Shown here in pieces: positions 38,498 to 50,800 of a stretch of 64,000 nt of DNA. Every line of letters starts with the position of its first letter. Positions within the stretch are counted from its first letter, which is position 1. The stretch covers positions 2,418,001-2,482,000 of the forward strand of contig JAPFFF010000003.1 in NCBI GenBank assembly GCA_039105265.1, in the 5' to 3' direction. Both the position numbers and the translations under genes were made by a program. The notes below the pieces were generated by a model. It was not told the origin of the DNA, did no database searches, and saw only the letters and a list, made by a program, of their open reading frames with translations. This DNA comes from Tritrichomonas musculus. Lineage: Eukaryota > Parabasalia > Tritrichomonadida > Tritrichomonadidae.

Positions 38498-41400
38498 ATG
38501 GCTATCTACTATTTACTCGACGACAATAACGATGTTGTTATGCTCATATTAGAAGGCGATGATATGTATATATACATTGATGATGGTATTGAGTTTGTTA
38601 TTGATGACGATGATAATGCACCATGCACATCCACATCTCCATCCACGATTGTTAGCACCCTACAAATGATTGACGATGACCAATTCATTGACTCACTTAT
38701 GAATATCGATGCTGGCTACACATCCAAATCAGTTGAACGCATTCGTCATGAAGAGAACGTTCACAACACTAAGAAGTATCAACGTGAGATGAATCGTATG
38801 ATGAGGTATGTTAAAAGGCATGACACATTTGAAGTTGACATTAATGATGATGATGAAACACGATATGCATTCACACAAGTGTTGAGATACATACGTAAGA
38901 ACAAATCAACTATGCCTAAACCAGTTGTATTAGGATACCCTCTTGAAGGCAGTCCAAAAGCATTCCCATTAAACAATGAGTTAGCTATTGAAACAGCGAT
39001 TAGTGCAATCCTTGGTGAAGTCACAGTTGAATCATTTGGTTCTGACACTGATCCTACGTTAATTGGTTTAGATTACATACCTGTTAGGTTTGTCATTAGG
39101 TTCATTACTATGTCTAAGCATGATGGCAAGATAACATTCTATGAGAAGATTGATGGTGAATATAATGAACTCACTTCAGTTGATGCATTTCGTGCTGCTT
39201 ATGAAGGTGCATTCTTTCCATATGTTAACCTCATTCCATCGCTTGACTTAACACGTTATCAGATATACCATGAGGTTGATGCTAAAAACTATACTGACAA
39301 CTGCTTCGTATATGCATGCATCCAGTCAGGTGTATTCACTGATGATGAGATTGATAAGTTACGTGGCATGATGCGAACACGTTCAGTACCTAACAAGAAA
39401 ATACTTAAGATTGCAATCAACATGCAATGTCACTTCGTTGTATATCGCATTGATGAAACACGTGATATCAAACATCAAAAGCACTTCAGCATTGACACAC
39501 GTAAGAATGCTAATGTTAAAGCTAATAGAATGGTTAGGTTGCTATTGTATAAAGGCCATTTCATGATAGATGAGAATGAAAAGTTGCCAATCACCACCTA
39601 TTACATTGAACATAAGGATGAACTTGATAAAAACCATGCTGACCTTCCAGCTGAAAAACGATTTCGCATTAGAGGTGTTAATCAAACAGGCTATCCACTT
39701 TACACCGCCGCTGATTGGACAGGTAATGATTTCACTAAGGTATTCCGTAAGATGTTTGAATGCAACTACTTCCGTGAGATTAATCAATGTGAACAAAACA
39801 TACTAACAACATGTGAGTTTGATAACCGCTTGAATGATTACATTGAACTCGACTATATTGAAACGTTATGTTGTCAAGAAGAAGAATCCAAAGCCAAACG
39901 TATTACGCCATGGACAAGGGTTTACTACGCTGACTTCGAGACAGACGTAACGGTATCACCACACCGTCCATACTTGTGTTGTAGGTTTGATGGTAGAGAC
40001 TTTATTGATTACACTGGTGATGACATTGCAAAGCGATTCTTAGATGATCTATGCAACAATTCATTAACATACTTCCACAACCTTAAGTATGATGCTTGCT
40101 TCTTCATCAATGAACCAGGTTGGAATGTTCATGTTACACAACGTACTGGTACACTCTTGCAAGTAGTTATGGAACGACCTATAACGATATACAACAAACG
40201 TAAAGGTGAATATGAAGATGTGATCAAGCGTTTAACATTCCGCAACAGTTACTCACTCATACCAGCACCACTATCACAGTTCGGTAATATGTTCAACCTC
40301 ACATGTCATAAAGAAATCATGCCATATAAACTCTACACTGAAGCTAACATCAAACGTAAGGTGATACCATTCGATGAATTCAAAGATCAATATCGTAATG
40401 AACACATTGATGATATGACATTAGATGAACTTGCACAAGATTGCAAGCAGCTACTCAACAATGCACGACACGCTAATAGGTTATTCGAATACACATACAA
40501 TGAATCCACACACATGATTGACATAATGAAGTACGCTATGTTCTACTGCCGTGCAGATTGCTACACGCTCATGAAAGGCTTACTTAAGTTTGATCATGAT
40601 CTTAATGAAGTGTTCACCAATGCTAATAGTAAATTCCCTGGCATTAACCAGTACATATCAATCAGCGCGATAGGTTATGACTTCGCACGTATATACGGTT
40701 GCTTCAAAGCCTGCTTCAAACTATCAGGCAAGCCACAGAACTTCATCCAGCGTTGCGTTAGTGGTGGTAGAACAATGACAGCTAACAATGAGAAGCAATA
40801 TGTTGAAGGTAAGATACAGGACTTCGATGCAGTCAGCTTATATCCATCTGCAATGTCGATCATGCCAGGCATACCAAAGGGTAAACCACAAGTTATACCA
40901 TCAAACACAACTCACGATCAACTCATGTGTTATGATACGTTCTTCATTGAGATCAACATCAAACGATTAACACCTAAGTCAAAGTATCCATATAGGTTTG
41001 GTCAAGTATTCATACGCAATGAAGCTGGTACTAAACTGTTTTGCAACCAACCAGTTGACCACTTCTACATTGACAAGATTGGTTTGATTGATTTGATTGC
41101 AGCTTATGATGTTGAATATGAATTCATACGTGGATACTACTTCAATGATGGTTTCAACACACTCATCAATGACTTTATCAAAACGCTCTTCAACTTGAGA
41201 GTGACATACAAGAGTGAACGCAACCCACTTGAGAAGACCATCAAGTTGTTACTCAACTCAATCTATGGCAAGTCGATATTAAAGCCAATCACAGATGAAG
41301 TTAAGATCGTTAACAATGATGATGTCATACCATACATATATCGCAACTACAACTACATCAAAGAGGTTGTCACCAATGACAATACTAAGGCATTCATTAA

Positions 41401-41962
41401 GGTGATCAAACCAATCAATGACCACTACAACCTACCACAATTTGGTGCGACAGTGTTATCATGGAGTAAGCACATCATGAATCAAGTCATGACACTCGCT
41501 GAACAGAATGACATAGCGATATACTACCAAGATACTGATAGCATGCACTTAAATGAAGATGATGTTGATAAGTTAGCTGCATTATTCAAAGCAACATATG
41601 GTAAAGAGTTAATTGGCAGTGATATGACACAGTTTCATTGTGACTTCGATTCATTCCCTGGTGCAGTTGGTAAGATCCACTCACGTAAGCTCATTGCATT
41701 GGGTAAGAAGACATATCTCGATATACTCGTTGATGAACATGGCAATGAGGGGTATCATGTTAGGGCTAAAGGAATTCCAAATCAATGCATACTCAACAAG
41801 TGCAAACGCATGAACATCACTGTTGAAGAGCTGTATGAACGTATGTATCAAGGTGAAGCAATCACGTTTGACTTATCCGATGGTAGTACCTGCTTCAAAA
41901 GGACAAAGTCATTTCAACAAATAACATTACCCCAATTCTGTCGTACACTACAATTCAAGTAA
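38498..41962 (+). CDS. Protein-primed DNA polymerase B (1154 aa)
   Basis: Complete family B DNA polymerase of the protein-primed type, which copies the linear element from its terminal repeats. Exonuclease motifs: YADFETDVTVSPHRPYL near residue 477, YFHNLKYDACFF near 525, YCRADCY near 685. Polymerase motifs: A (DFDAVSLYPSAM) near 775, B (LLLNSIYGKS) near 920, C (YYQDTDSMH) near 1010. About 400 N-terminal residues, some acidic, precede the exonuclease and may hold the terminal-protein region. The gene begins 14 bp inside the left terminal repeat border, giving it the leading place in the element. The frame is whole. Confidence 0.92.
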   Translation: MAIYYLLDDNNDVVMLILEGDDMYIYIDDGIEFVIDDDDNAPCTSTSPSTIVSTLQMIDDDQFIDSLMNIDAGYTSKSVERIRHEENVHNTKKYQREMNRMMRYVKRHDTFEVDINDDDETRYAFTQVLRYIRKNKSTMPKPVVLGYPLEGSPKAFPLNNELAIETAISAILGEVTVESFGSDTDPTLIGLDYIPVRFVIRFITMSKHDGKITFYEKIDGEYNELTSVDAFRAAYEGAFFPYVNLIPSLDLTRYQIYHEVDAKNYTDNCFVYACIQSGVFTDDEIDKLRGMMRTRSVPNKKILKIAINMQCHFVVYRIDETRDIKHQKHFSIDTRKNANVKANRMVRLLLYKGHFMIDENEKLPITTYYIEHKDELDKNHADLPAEKRFRIRGVNQTGYPLYTAADWTGNDFTKVFRKMFECNYFREINQCEQNILTTCEFDNRLNDYIELDYIETLCCQEEESKAKRITPWTRVYYADFETDVTVSPHRPYLCCRFDGRDFIDYTGDDIAKRFLDDLCNNSLTYFHNLKYDACFFINEPGWNVHVTQRTGTLLQVVMERPITIYNKRKGEYEDVIKRLTFRNSYSLIPAPLSQFGNMFNLTCHKEIMPYKLYTEANIKRKVIPFDEFKDQYRNEHIDDMTLDELAQDCKQLLNNARHANRLFEYTYNESTHMIDIMKYAMFYCRADCYTLMKGLLKFDHDLNEVFTNANSKFPGINQYISISAIGYDFARIYGCFKACFKLSGKPQNFIQRCVSGGRTMTANNEKQYVEGKIQDFDAVSLYPSAMSIMPGIPKGKPQVIPSNTTHDQLMCYDTFFIEINIKRLTPKSKYPYRFGQVFIRNEAGTKLFCNQPVDHFYIDKIGLIDLIAAYDVEYEFIRGYYFNDGFNTLINDFIKTLFNLRVTYKSERNPLEKTIKLLLNSIYGKSILKPITDEVKIVNNDDVIPYIYRNYNYIKEVVTNDNTKAFIKVIKPINDHYNLPQFGATVLSWSKHIMNQVMTLAEQNDIAIYYQDTDSMHLNEDDVDKLAALFKATYGKELIGSDMTQFHCDFDSFPGAVGKIHSRKLIALGKKTYLDILVDEHGNEGYHVRAKGIPNQCILNKCKRMNITVEELYERMYQGEAITFDLSDGSTCFKRTKSFQQITLPQFCRTLQFK

Positions 41963-42026
41963 CACTACAACAATTCATGTATAAACATTGCAATTCATCA
42001 ATACGTTTTTATTCGCATCACAAACA

Positions 42027-42479
42027 ATGTCTGTCACTAGCTTCGTTGAAGAAATCAAACCAACTAATGATGATAAGTTAATTGTCTATCTTGATAGTAA
42101 GATATACCCTATTGAATTTGGCATTAGTGTACGACCATTATTAGTCATCGATGGTAACAGAACCATTGACATGAATGGGTTGATTAACATATTTGGTAAG
42201 GTACCATACATAACTGTACGTGAGAATCGTTATCGAACCATTTATCGTAATCCAATGCTGTTGACCATTGACCTAACACCACGTCAGTTTGTATCAGACA
42301 ACAATGAAAGTCATACCTATTACAAATACTACATTGACAAGTTATGCTTACGTCATGAGTTGAAACGTTATGAATCAATCTATGCCAAAGCAAATGATGC
42401 TATCAATGAATATAGAAGTAAACTCAATGAGCAGAACTCAGTTGAAGCATTTAGAAATGCTATTGATGATACAGTTTAA
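42027..42479 (+). CDS. Unknown protein next to the polymerase (150 aa)
   Basis: The start is set at 42027 (MSVTSFVEEIKP), 64 bp after the polymerase stop; an upstream in-frame ATG at 41988 would add 13 residues of poor coding quality. The central KLIVYLDSKIYPIEFG and RPLLVIDG blocks resemble the protein at 18335-18862 in element B. The C-terminal third is helical and charged. Function unknown. Confidence 0.6.
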   Translation: MSVTSFVEEIKPTNDDKLIVYLDSKIYPIEFGISVRPLLVIDGNRTIDMNGLINIFGKVPYITVRENRYRTIYRNPMLLTIDLTPRQFVSDNNESHTYYKYYIDKLCLRHELKRYESIYAKANDAINEYRSKLNEQNSVEAFRNAIDDTV

Positions 42480-42530
42480 ACGATTCATTTTTGGTCACCA
42501 ACTCAATGTTGTTATGAATCAAAAACGTTA

Positions 42531-43064
42531 CTACATATATTCACGTCGCAATGCTAAAATGCTTACATTATGTTGCTTATGATATATATCATGCATTGAC
42601 ACCTTATTATATTTATCAACAGTTAGTTTACGATATCGTTCACCATTATCAAACCATACATTACCATCTGCATCAATGTAATACCTTTCGAATTCATAAT
42701 GGTTATACATAATGATTGGCTTAACATCAATTGGTAAGTCATTAACATATTCATATTTGATTTGACCATAGCCTGATCTATTAAGCATATTCTGTTTATG
42801 ACTTACCCATCGTAAGTTTGTTAAATGGTTATCTGAACGATTGTTATTAATGTGATCTACTTCTGGCAAGTGACCAGGGTTTGGCATGAATTGCTTTGCT
42901 ATTAATCGATGCTTTCTACAGTGCTTGTGGTTTAAAGTGACATACACATAACCTTGAAGATAGCATTCATGCATTTCATGATGGTTGTCCTTACGACGAA
43001 TGGTGAATGGGTATTCGTTTAAGATTTCATAATCAGGATGATCGATTAAATCAACGTAACTCAT
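42531..43064 (-). CDS. HNH endonuclease (177 aa)
   Basis: A free-standing HNH nuclease of the homing-endonuclease style. The core is RKHRLIAKQFMPNPGHLPEV followed by DHINNNRSDNHLTNLRWVSH, with the His-Asn-His metal-binding arrangement and the trailing QNMLNRS. The first 50 residues (YEILNEYPFTIRRKDNHHE) resemble a NUMOD-type module. The C-terminal part repeats a similar theme (FERYYIDADGNVWFDNGERY). A relative is at 53161-53529. In phages and large viruses such genes are selfish passengers that cut DNA lacking them. No intron or intein surrounds it here. Confidence 0.85.
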   Translation of the reverse strand: MSYVDLIDHPDYEILNEYPFTIRRKDNHHEMHECYLQGYVYVTLNHKHCRKHRLIAKQFMPNPGHLPEVDHINNNRSDNHLTNLRWVSHKQNMLNRSGYGQIKYEYVNDLPIDVKPIIMYNHYEFERYYIDADGNVWFDNGERYRKLTVDKYNKVSMHDIYHKQHNVSILALRREYM

Positions 43065-43104
43065 TTGGTGTAAGTTAAAGTTAGTGTTTGATAATAAGCA
43101 TTAA

Positions 43105-43275
43105 GTGATACACTATGTTATGCATTAAGTGATGCACTATGTTATGCATTAAGTGATGCACTATGTTATGCATTAAGTGATGCACTATGTTATACATTAA
43201 GTGATGCACTATGTTATACATTAAGTGATACACTATGTTATACATCAAGTCATACACTATGCTATACATTAAATG
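43105..43275. repeat. 24-bp tandem repeat, about seven copies
   Basis: Copies of GTGATGCACTATGTTATGCA-TTAA, 24 bp long, run head to tail with a few base changes toward the right end. Because 24 is a multiple of three, the minus strand spells a repetitive frame (HLMYNIVH), which I do not regard as a gene. The array lies just upstream of the HNH gene start. Confidence 0.8.
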
Positions 43276-43581
43276 TACAGTCACACACATCATTAAACAC
43301 GTCATGCAAAGCCAAAAACAAAAGTGCAAAAACCAACCGTCTTCGTGAGTGTGTTATGCATTCGATGAGGAATCAACATACGTACCCGGGATTGTACATC
43401 AACCCCTCACAGGAAAGGAACTACACACACTATGGTTGGGGAACGTGATTTAACACGTTCATTACAAAGATACACCTATCGGTAGATGCTTTCGTGTTAC
43501 ACATATCACAAGCAATGGCTTACCTTAGGTGTTGATTCGCTACAGGCTCCATCACAAGTGTGATAAAATAACACGAAAAAT

Positions 43582-43655
43582 CGGTACTGCTATGAATCGA
43601 ACTCATGCCTGCCGCCGAAGCTGGGAGACACGCTTCATGACTCAACCACTGTACC
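43582..43655 (-). tRNA. tRNA-like sequence, degenerate
   Basis: Read on the minus strand, this 74-nt stretch begins GGTACAG and ends CAGTACC plus G, giving an acceptor stem with six of seven pairs. TGGTTGAGTCATG fits the internal A box and GAGTTCGATTC fits the B box/T loop. The D stem is poor, and I could not fold a normal anticodon arm with a T at position 33, so no amino acid is assigned. It is either a decayed tRNA carried by the element or a tRNA-derived promoter sequence. It lies in a gene-free stretch between the 24-bp repeat and the small gene at 43800. Confidence 0.4.
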
Positions 43656-43799
43656 ACGTCTGGCCAGACACTAATTAGTTGCAATATGATATTTAAACCA
43701 TTCCCACTACATTGCATAATGCATTACGTAATAAGCACATAAAATTTTTCATTTGTGTTTCATATCACATTTCATAATATAATTTTTATCTCATTGCAA

Positions 43800-44045
43800 A
43801 TGTCAAACATCAACACTGAATTGTTTAACGATACAGCTGTAGTTAAATCACTTAAATCAAAGCAGGGTATTGATAATGAACCTAAAAAGCGTGGTCGTAA
43901 AAAGCTTTACCTCACTGATGAAGAACGTATCAATGCTAGAAGGCAACAACAAAAGCAATACCGTGAACGTAAAAAGCAAGAGCTCATTGAGTTGCGTGCA
44001 TTTAAGGCTGCCATAACAACCAACATTAGCGCAGAACAAAAATAG
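43800..44045 (+). CDS. Small basic leucine-zipper-like protein (81 aa)
   Basis: The start is chosen at 43800 (MSNINTEL), where GCAAATG precedes it; a longer frame from 43755 is unlikely. Residues 35-50 are very basic (EPKKRGRKKLYLT) and include an AT-hook-like KKRGRKK. They are followed by RINARRQQQKQYRERKKQEL, a long charged helix of the type in bZIP basic regions. A DNA-binding or DNA-packing role is likely. It resembles the gene at 8208-8447 in size and charge. It is convergent with the penton-like gene, 7 bp away. Confidence 0.55.
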   Translation: MSNINTELFNDTAVVKSLKSKQGIDNEPKKRGRKKLYLTDEERINARRQQQKQYRERKKQELIELRAFKAAITTNISAEQK

Positions 44046-44052
44046 ATCATTT

Positions 44053-44811
44053 TTACAGCGTCATCTTTGGTGGATCACATGGGTTAACCTTAATCGTAAC
44101 GAACATAGGTGACATCAACTTAACAGGTTGATATTCGAAGTCAACCAACTCCAACTCAATCTGTTTGAATGAATCAATGTTAACAACATTTTTGATTGGC
44201 TTACCATACGTTTCAAAGTTCTGTATGATTGGCACACCATATCGAATGACATGATCAATGCTAGCTATCACTGATGGTGTATACTCGGCATCACCCAAGT
44301 TGGATTGAATAGCTTGACCTTGCTTTGATATCAAGTATAGCTTGTTAGCGTAGTCGAATATTGGAATGTCACATTTTATTGTCTCATCATTTTCTAATGG
44401 TTGGTTAAGCGGTAAGTTATACAACCCAGTAATCAATGCTATGCGATGTGACATTGATGTGATAGTGAAGTCATCAACGTGTGGTGTTAAATAAATGATG
44501 TTAGTATTGTTATTTATTTGTGTTTCCATAATTGGTTGCCCATTAGCATCTTGCACGTTAAACAAATCGGGTATATCACTTGGTATTGAATAGTATCTGT
44601 CTTCCAACTTCATAGTAGTGGTTCGGCGTGTATTATCATCATCATTATCGTTCCACTCATATGTTATGCTATCATCGCTTGATATAAGTAACACATTCTT
44701 TGTATTGATTGACGCAACGTAGTACTCGATATATTGACAGTTCCATGGTATTTGTATGTTAGCACGTATACGATTGTAGTCTGGACCAATGCTTTTCAAT
44801 GAAAGTATCAT
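44053..44811 (-). CDS. Penton-like minor capsid protein (252 aa)
   Basis: The start is set at 44811 (MILSLKSIGPDYNRIRANI) because it aligns with the start of the homologue at 29811; a longer frame from 44859 would overlap the divergent fibre gene. Shared blocks are IQIPWNCQYIEYYVAS, DYANKLYLISKQG and the C-terminal QIELELVDFEYQPVKL, MFVTIKV. That C-terminal strand-turn-strand is typical of single-jelly-roll penton-like proteins. About 14 bp separate its start from that of the fibre gene, so the two probably share one promoter. Confidence 0.68.
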   Translation of the reverse strand: MILSLKSIGPDYNRIRANIQIPWNCQYIEYYVASINTKNVLLISSDDSITYEWNDNDDDNTRRTTTMKLEDRYYSIPSDIPDLFNVQDANGQPIMETQINNNTNIIYLTPHVDDFTITSMSHRIALITGLYNLPLNQPLENDETIKCDIPIFDYANKLYLISKQGQAIQSNLGDAEYTPSVIASIDHVIRYGVPIIQNFETYGKPIKNVVNIDSFKQIELELVDFEYQPVKLMSPMFVTIKVNPCDPPKMTL

Positions 44812-44825
44812 TTTATCGATGGTAA

Positions 44826-47800
44826 ATGATAGCACCACTTGCTGCTCAAGCACTATCACTCACTGATAAAGGTTACGATATAAGAATACGTGATGGAGAA
44901 CTAAAATTAACGCGAAATGGCAAAACAGATGATGTACATATCAATTGCATCTATACTAAGAATGAAATCGATGATCAATTACAATCAATGCAAACAACCA
45001 TTAAGGATAATACTCAATTCACACTTAATGAATCAGATCAGCTTTACCTATACAAACCATCATCCATAAGTCAAACGTCAAAGTACTATGTCATGACATG
45101 GAACATCGATTCAAACTACAACATACCACTTGACACACGCTTTGAATTCAATGATTATCTCTATGGCCACTCATGGGCATTGACATGGAATGGTAAATCA
45201 TGGTCAGGTAATAACGTCGTTAACTTATCATGACAACCACAACAACAATGGCAGTCCATGTTTAATCGTTCAACACTCTGACTACATCGTTAAGTGGTTT
45301 TCATGCATTGAAACGGTTACCGACACATCAAACGTTGCAACCTTACTATCAAACCACATCACCAACTGGAGAGTTGCATATAAAGATGGCACCATCATTG
45401 AGCTTAATGAATCGAACTCAACGATCAAACTATCGTCAACACCTAAGTACACCATCAATGGCAGCTCATGTGATGCACAAGAGTTTACCATCAAAGTCAA
45501 CAACATCGAATCAGACAACCTACTCTACTTGATGGCAGACATTACATTCACCGTTAATGATGAACTATACGTCACCCCATTGAGATGGGATCTTCATCCA
45601 ATATCACCACTCAGCATGAGTTACATTCATACATGGAACGATAACCCAGTCATTGAATCATTCAACTATCGTCGTGAAGCAGCGCACTCAAACAAGGTAG
45701 TACCAGAGGCAAATGCTAATAATGACATCAACATCTACATTGAAAAGCAATACTTCGAACAAACACCACAACTAGCTGATGACACATTCAATCCATTCGA
45801 TGTAATGATCATACAACAGTTTTATAAAGTTAAACCTGATCCACGTAATTGTACCACACTCGTTACAGATCATAACGTGTACTCATCGAAAATCATATGG
45901 GCTGATAACATCATGACAATGCGTAGGGATCTAAACGTAGTTGGTGGTACTGTTGACGTACTTGCATATGACTACTCCACTTTACGTGCAATCATCAATG
46001 GCATACAAGAACAACTACGATTACAAGCAGCTTACAATGAATTCACTGACTCGATCAAGAGTGGCCTATCCATTGCTAATGACATACTCAGTGTATTAAC
46101 TGGATTCGTTAAGATGGTGAGTGCATTATCAAACCTAACGATGAGCAGTGATAACGTGAGTATCAACACATATCGTACTGAAGATTTCACCTACCCTGGT
46201 TTAGGCGGTGATGATTACCCAGGTGGCAAGCAACCAATCAGTGGTAAGTTCATACTTGATATGGACACTAATGCAGAGAGCCATGTGCTTAAACGATTCA
46301 TACCTGGTCAGACAACCGTACCAGCAGCGGTATCATCTATGACAGCAACTGATCTCGTATTAAGTGCATTAGATTCATTAACTCAAATTGGCAATGCAAC
46401 TACCACATTGATTGCTGGGGGTTTGACACTAGATCGCATACCAGCCATAGTTGATGCAACACGTACGATTCAACAATCACTACATACCATCACTGACTCT
46501 GTACGTGAGTTGCGACGTAGATGGAGAGAACGAACTAACAACAATACCATTGTCGATCACACTATTACTAACACTGATGAGATGGAGTTAGATGATATTG
46601 ATGATGATGCAACTACCATCAACACACCAGCTGTTAGATTGACTCATGAAACAGTTACCAATACATCAGCTTTTAGTCAACCATTATTCGGTGATCATAC
46701 CATTGAATCATTATCAAACCTATCAATAGATGAACTACTTGATTTGAACACATACGATCCAATTGAAGGTCCACAAATAGGTGACATCATGGTTAGACGA
46801 GTAGGTGACAATCGATTTGGATTGATATACGTAACACGTGTTAATGATAAGGGTGTTAATAAGATAATATACATGAGACGAATTGATAATGAAAGCAGCA
46901 CATTAACACCACAACAATTAAGCTTATGCACAATGAGAAGTGTTAATACCAACTCAATGTGGAGTGTCAATGACAATGGTACGGTTTATACTGCAGCACA
47001 GATCGAACGCATGGAACCAGATGAGAGGTATCAATTTGAATCATCACATCCAGAGTATATATTCACACGCAACGTTGATAATGAGATGGGAGTTAGTTGG
47101 ACTGAAGTGAGGGACATGAATGGTTCCATTCAAGCAGTCATTGATGTGAGAATAGCAGTTAGAACTGATGTTAGCAGTGATGAGATATCAATTCATAGTC
47201 CTGAGTCAAATATCACGATCAACTCACACGGCATCAGTATACAACAAGGTGATATCAATGCAACAGGACAGGATGAAGTACATGAGTTAGTTGCTAATGA
47301 ATACAATGTTGTCGTATCAACTCATGAGTTAACACCTACTACAGATGGTGATGTTACAATTCCAAATACAACAATCACGTTAGCTGACATTGAACAGATG
47401 GATTGGTATGAACGACATAGGTTAACCAATGAGAATCCAGCAATACAATTCAGACCACATGATGCAACGTTAAACGATGCTGATGAGGAGTACACTGAGG
47501 TATTACATAGTAACAACGTCATTGGTGTGATTGATCGTAGGCGTCTCAATCAAGTATCAATAGATGGCAATCGCATAACCATTTCCAATCCACATACCAG
47601 TCTCGTACTCAGTGATAGTGACATAGCTTGGATGCGTCAACATGATGAACAACAGCAATCCACATTACGTGGCTTCATCTCAAACATCAATAGTAGAATT
47701 GAAGAGATCGAGCATGATGTTGAATGGTTATTAGATCATCCATCGTTAACTGACCGTTATGTTGTATGTCGTGGTCAACGTATACTTGTACCTATGGTTG

Positions 47801-50800
47801 ATGCGTTACTGTACATACCACGTGCTATTCATAGTAGCAGCGAAGCTGTTACCAACTACGTTGGCAGCCACTCTGTGGTTACGACCTTTGATATATCACC
47901 TCAAGATGCAGCTCAAGATGCAACATCCATTCTTCAACCCATCATTGATTGGTGTACAAGCACTGAAGACGATATCTCATTACCAAATGATAACGATCAA
48001 GCTGTGTCATTAAACTCATGCGTCAACATATGTAAGTCATTCCGTGACACCATCAAAGGGCCATTAGCATTGCTCTCATACAAGGTACAAGAGCTAGAGT
48101 CTAACAACCAACCAACCACAAGTGAATCAGATGAGTTTGCAATTCAAGAAGGCTATCCTGATTACTACGTCAAGCATGATGACATAACCGTATACACACC
48201 GACTGTTAGCAGTGAATCAGGTGTTGATGATCCAGTTAATGATCCAGTCATAATCATGAAGATAACATTACCAACTGCACTCAAAAACAAACTCACTACT
48301 TCAACATCAGTTGATGCGTTTAAGATTCACTTGCGCAACATGTTATTATTCGATTGGCAAGGCAACATCTTAAATGACTTCATCATATCAGCTAAAGATG
48401 GTAAGTTCATCTGCCCAGAGTTGACACACAACGTAGCACGTGATTGTTGCACATACTCAACACGCAAACGAGATGATCCTGAGATAATGTTTGCAACTGA
48501 CTTCAACATTGAACCATACATACGCTTCTTGAATGGTGACATAGTGATTCACAACCTACTCTCAACGGATGCATTGGTAGCACGTAAGCCAACCATCAAG
48601 TGTGACATCATAGATGCAACTAATGCATTGAAGTTACAACGATCAGATGTGTATTACTTCTATCGACCATCAATGATTGACTATGATGAACACGTTAAAT
48701 ACACTGACATGTTTGCGAATGAACAACTTGAGTATGAATGTAAGTGCTATCGAATGGTGTATAAGATACCATCAACGTATGACATACCAACCAACTTAAC
48801 ATTCAAATTTAGTGAGTACTGCTTTGGCAACACATGGGCATTGACATGGGATGGTAACAAGTGGGTTGGTGACAGTATTCAAGGTAGGTTCCAAAGCAAG
48901 GTCATCAGCAAGTGTAAAACACGTGATCCTAAGGAAGATAACTATGGTTCAACTGGTTGTATGGTTGCAGTCAAGCGTGATACGTTGAATTACAGAGCAA
49001 TACCTGAAGACAAAACACATGGCTTAGCATATTCACTACTCAACACATGCAGTAACGATGGCAAGTATGAGGTCCTGATCAAGTTGCATGATGGAGATTG
49101 GTTAATGCATCTGAGTATGAACTCAACATAGGCTATTCATTTATACTCAATGGTGCAACGATGGATGGTTATGATTTGGTTGCAATGAGTTGTACATATA
49201 ATAATTACTCAACATCGACACTCAAAGTAAGCGACATTGAATTACTATACCTTGACTTGACGTTGCCACATCAAGAGCATACCATGAGGTTATCATTCAC
49301 AGTCGGTGAAGTTCATAATAAAAATGATGTATATGATAGAGGATACGTTGATTTAAGTGGAGCACTTGATACAGTCGAAAGAGTGGCATATGTATGGAGT
49401 AAGACGCCGATTCAAACCAGCAATGATGATGACTTAACATCACGTGATATTGCATTATACCTTCGTCATGATTACACTGATCCTATTGATGAAGTTAATT
49501 GGGATCCATCTACAAATGCATTCGAATACATCATCAAGCAACAGTTCTATGAAGTGTCACCTAATCCAAACTCAGCTACAACACTCTACACTGACTTCAA
49601 CATTACATCATCGAAGATAATCACTGCTGACAACATCACTACAATGAGATCTGACTTGAATCTCGTCACTAACAACGTTGATGTAGTATCGTATGATGTT
49701 AAGGAAGTGCAATCTAAGGTTGATGCACTTGGCTCGCAGATGACTGACCAACAAGCTAAGACTAAATACCTTGAGAAGGAAGTTGATAAGATTGATATGA
49801 AAGCTAATGTTGGTATTGCGTTAGGTGCTGTTGGCTGTGTGTTAGGTGCAACTGGCATAGGTGTTGCTGGTAAGGCATTATCATTTGCAACGAAGGGTGT
49901 TGGTTCAGCTGTCATGTCAGGTGGTCGTGAGTTAGTTAACACCATAACTAAAGCTAGTGATGTTGGTGCTGATGTATTGGATGACATGGTAGGTAAGCTG
50001 ACTGATGAACTACCTGATATTGGCGCTGATATATTCTTTGGTGATTTAGTTGGTGGACGTTCGACAATGTCGGCCGCAGCAATGTTAAGTGTAACTAACA
50101 GTTCAACACTCGACCAGGTCGAGTTGCCGACTATAAGTCGGCCTCAAGATGCAACATCAATTACAACTCAAGACAAGCTTACTAAGATAGCTCAATGGTG
50201 TGATGAAGAATACATACCAGTAACAGAGATGAACTTCAGTGATGAACTCGATGATCCATCTAAAGTGGCAATGACATTGACATTAACAATGGACATGTGT
50301 AAACGATTCAGACATACACTCAAGCCTACCATCAAAGCACTGGCAAATGCAATCAGTGATGTATCTGTACAGATGGATGGTTATGTTAACAAGAATGAGT
50401 TAGCACGTAATGATACGATTGATGTTGTTGGCAAGGTTGATGGTAAAACGATTCAACTCATAGCTGAAGACACAATCACAAGTGGTGTACTTAAAGTCAA
50501 ACTCATGGTTAGAACGATTAGCGAGTTCAATGACATTGACTATGATGAACAATATGTTACAATCAACATTGTGGATGATGCAATAGCTGAGTTCAATGGT
50601 ACAGATACATTTCCAGCAGCAACGATGAGTGGCAACATCATTACGATTAACAACCCACACAACGTACAGGTCACAAGCATAACTGTTAAAGAAAACACAT
50701 CGGTTAGACAATTGACACTCACAACGAATGATTTAGCATATACATGTGACATTGACGCATTACAGAAGAAGATAGATTCATTACATGATCAATTCGAACA

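Noticed and set aside
43105-43275. CRISPR-like array
   Set aside because: The units are contiguous, with no unique spacers, and the genome is eukaryotic in style.
43081-43329. 82-residue minus-strand frame with repeated HLMYNIVH
   Set aside because: It is spelled by the 24-bp tandem repeat, whose length is a multiple of three. Composition and lack of any other support argue against a gene.
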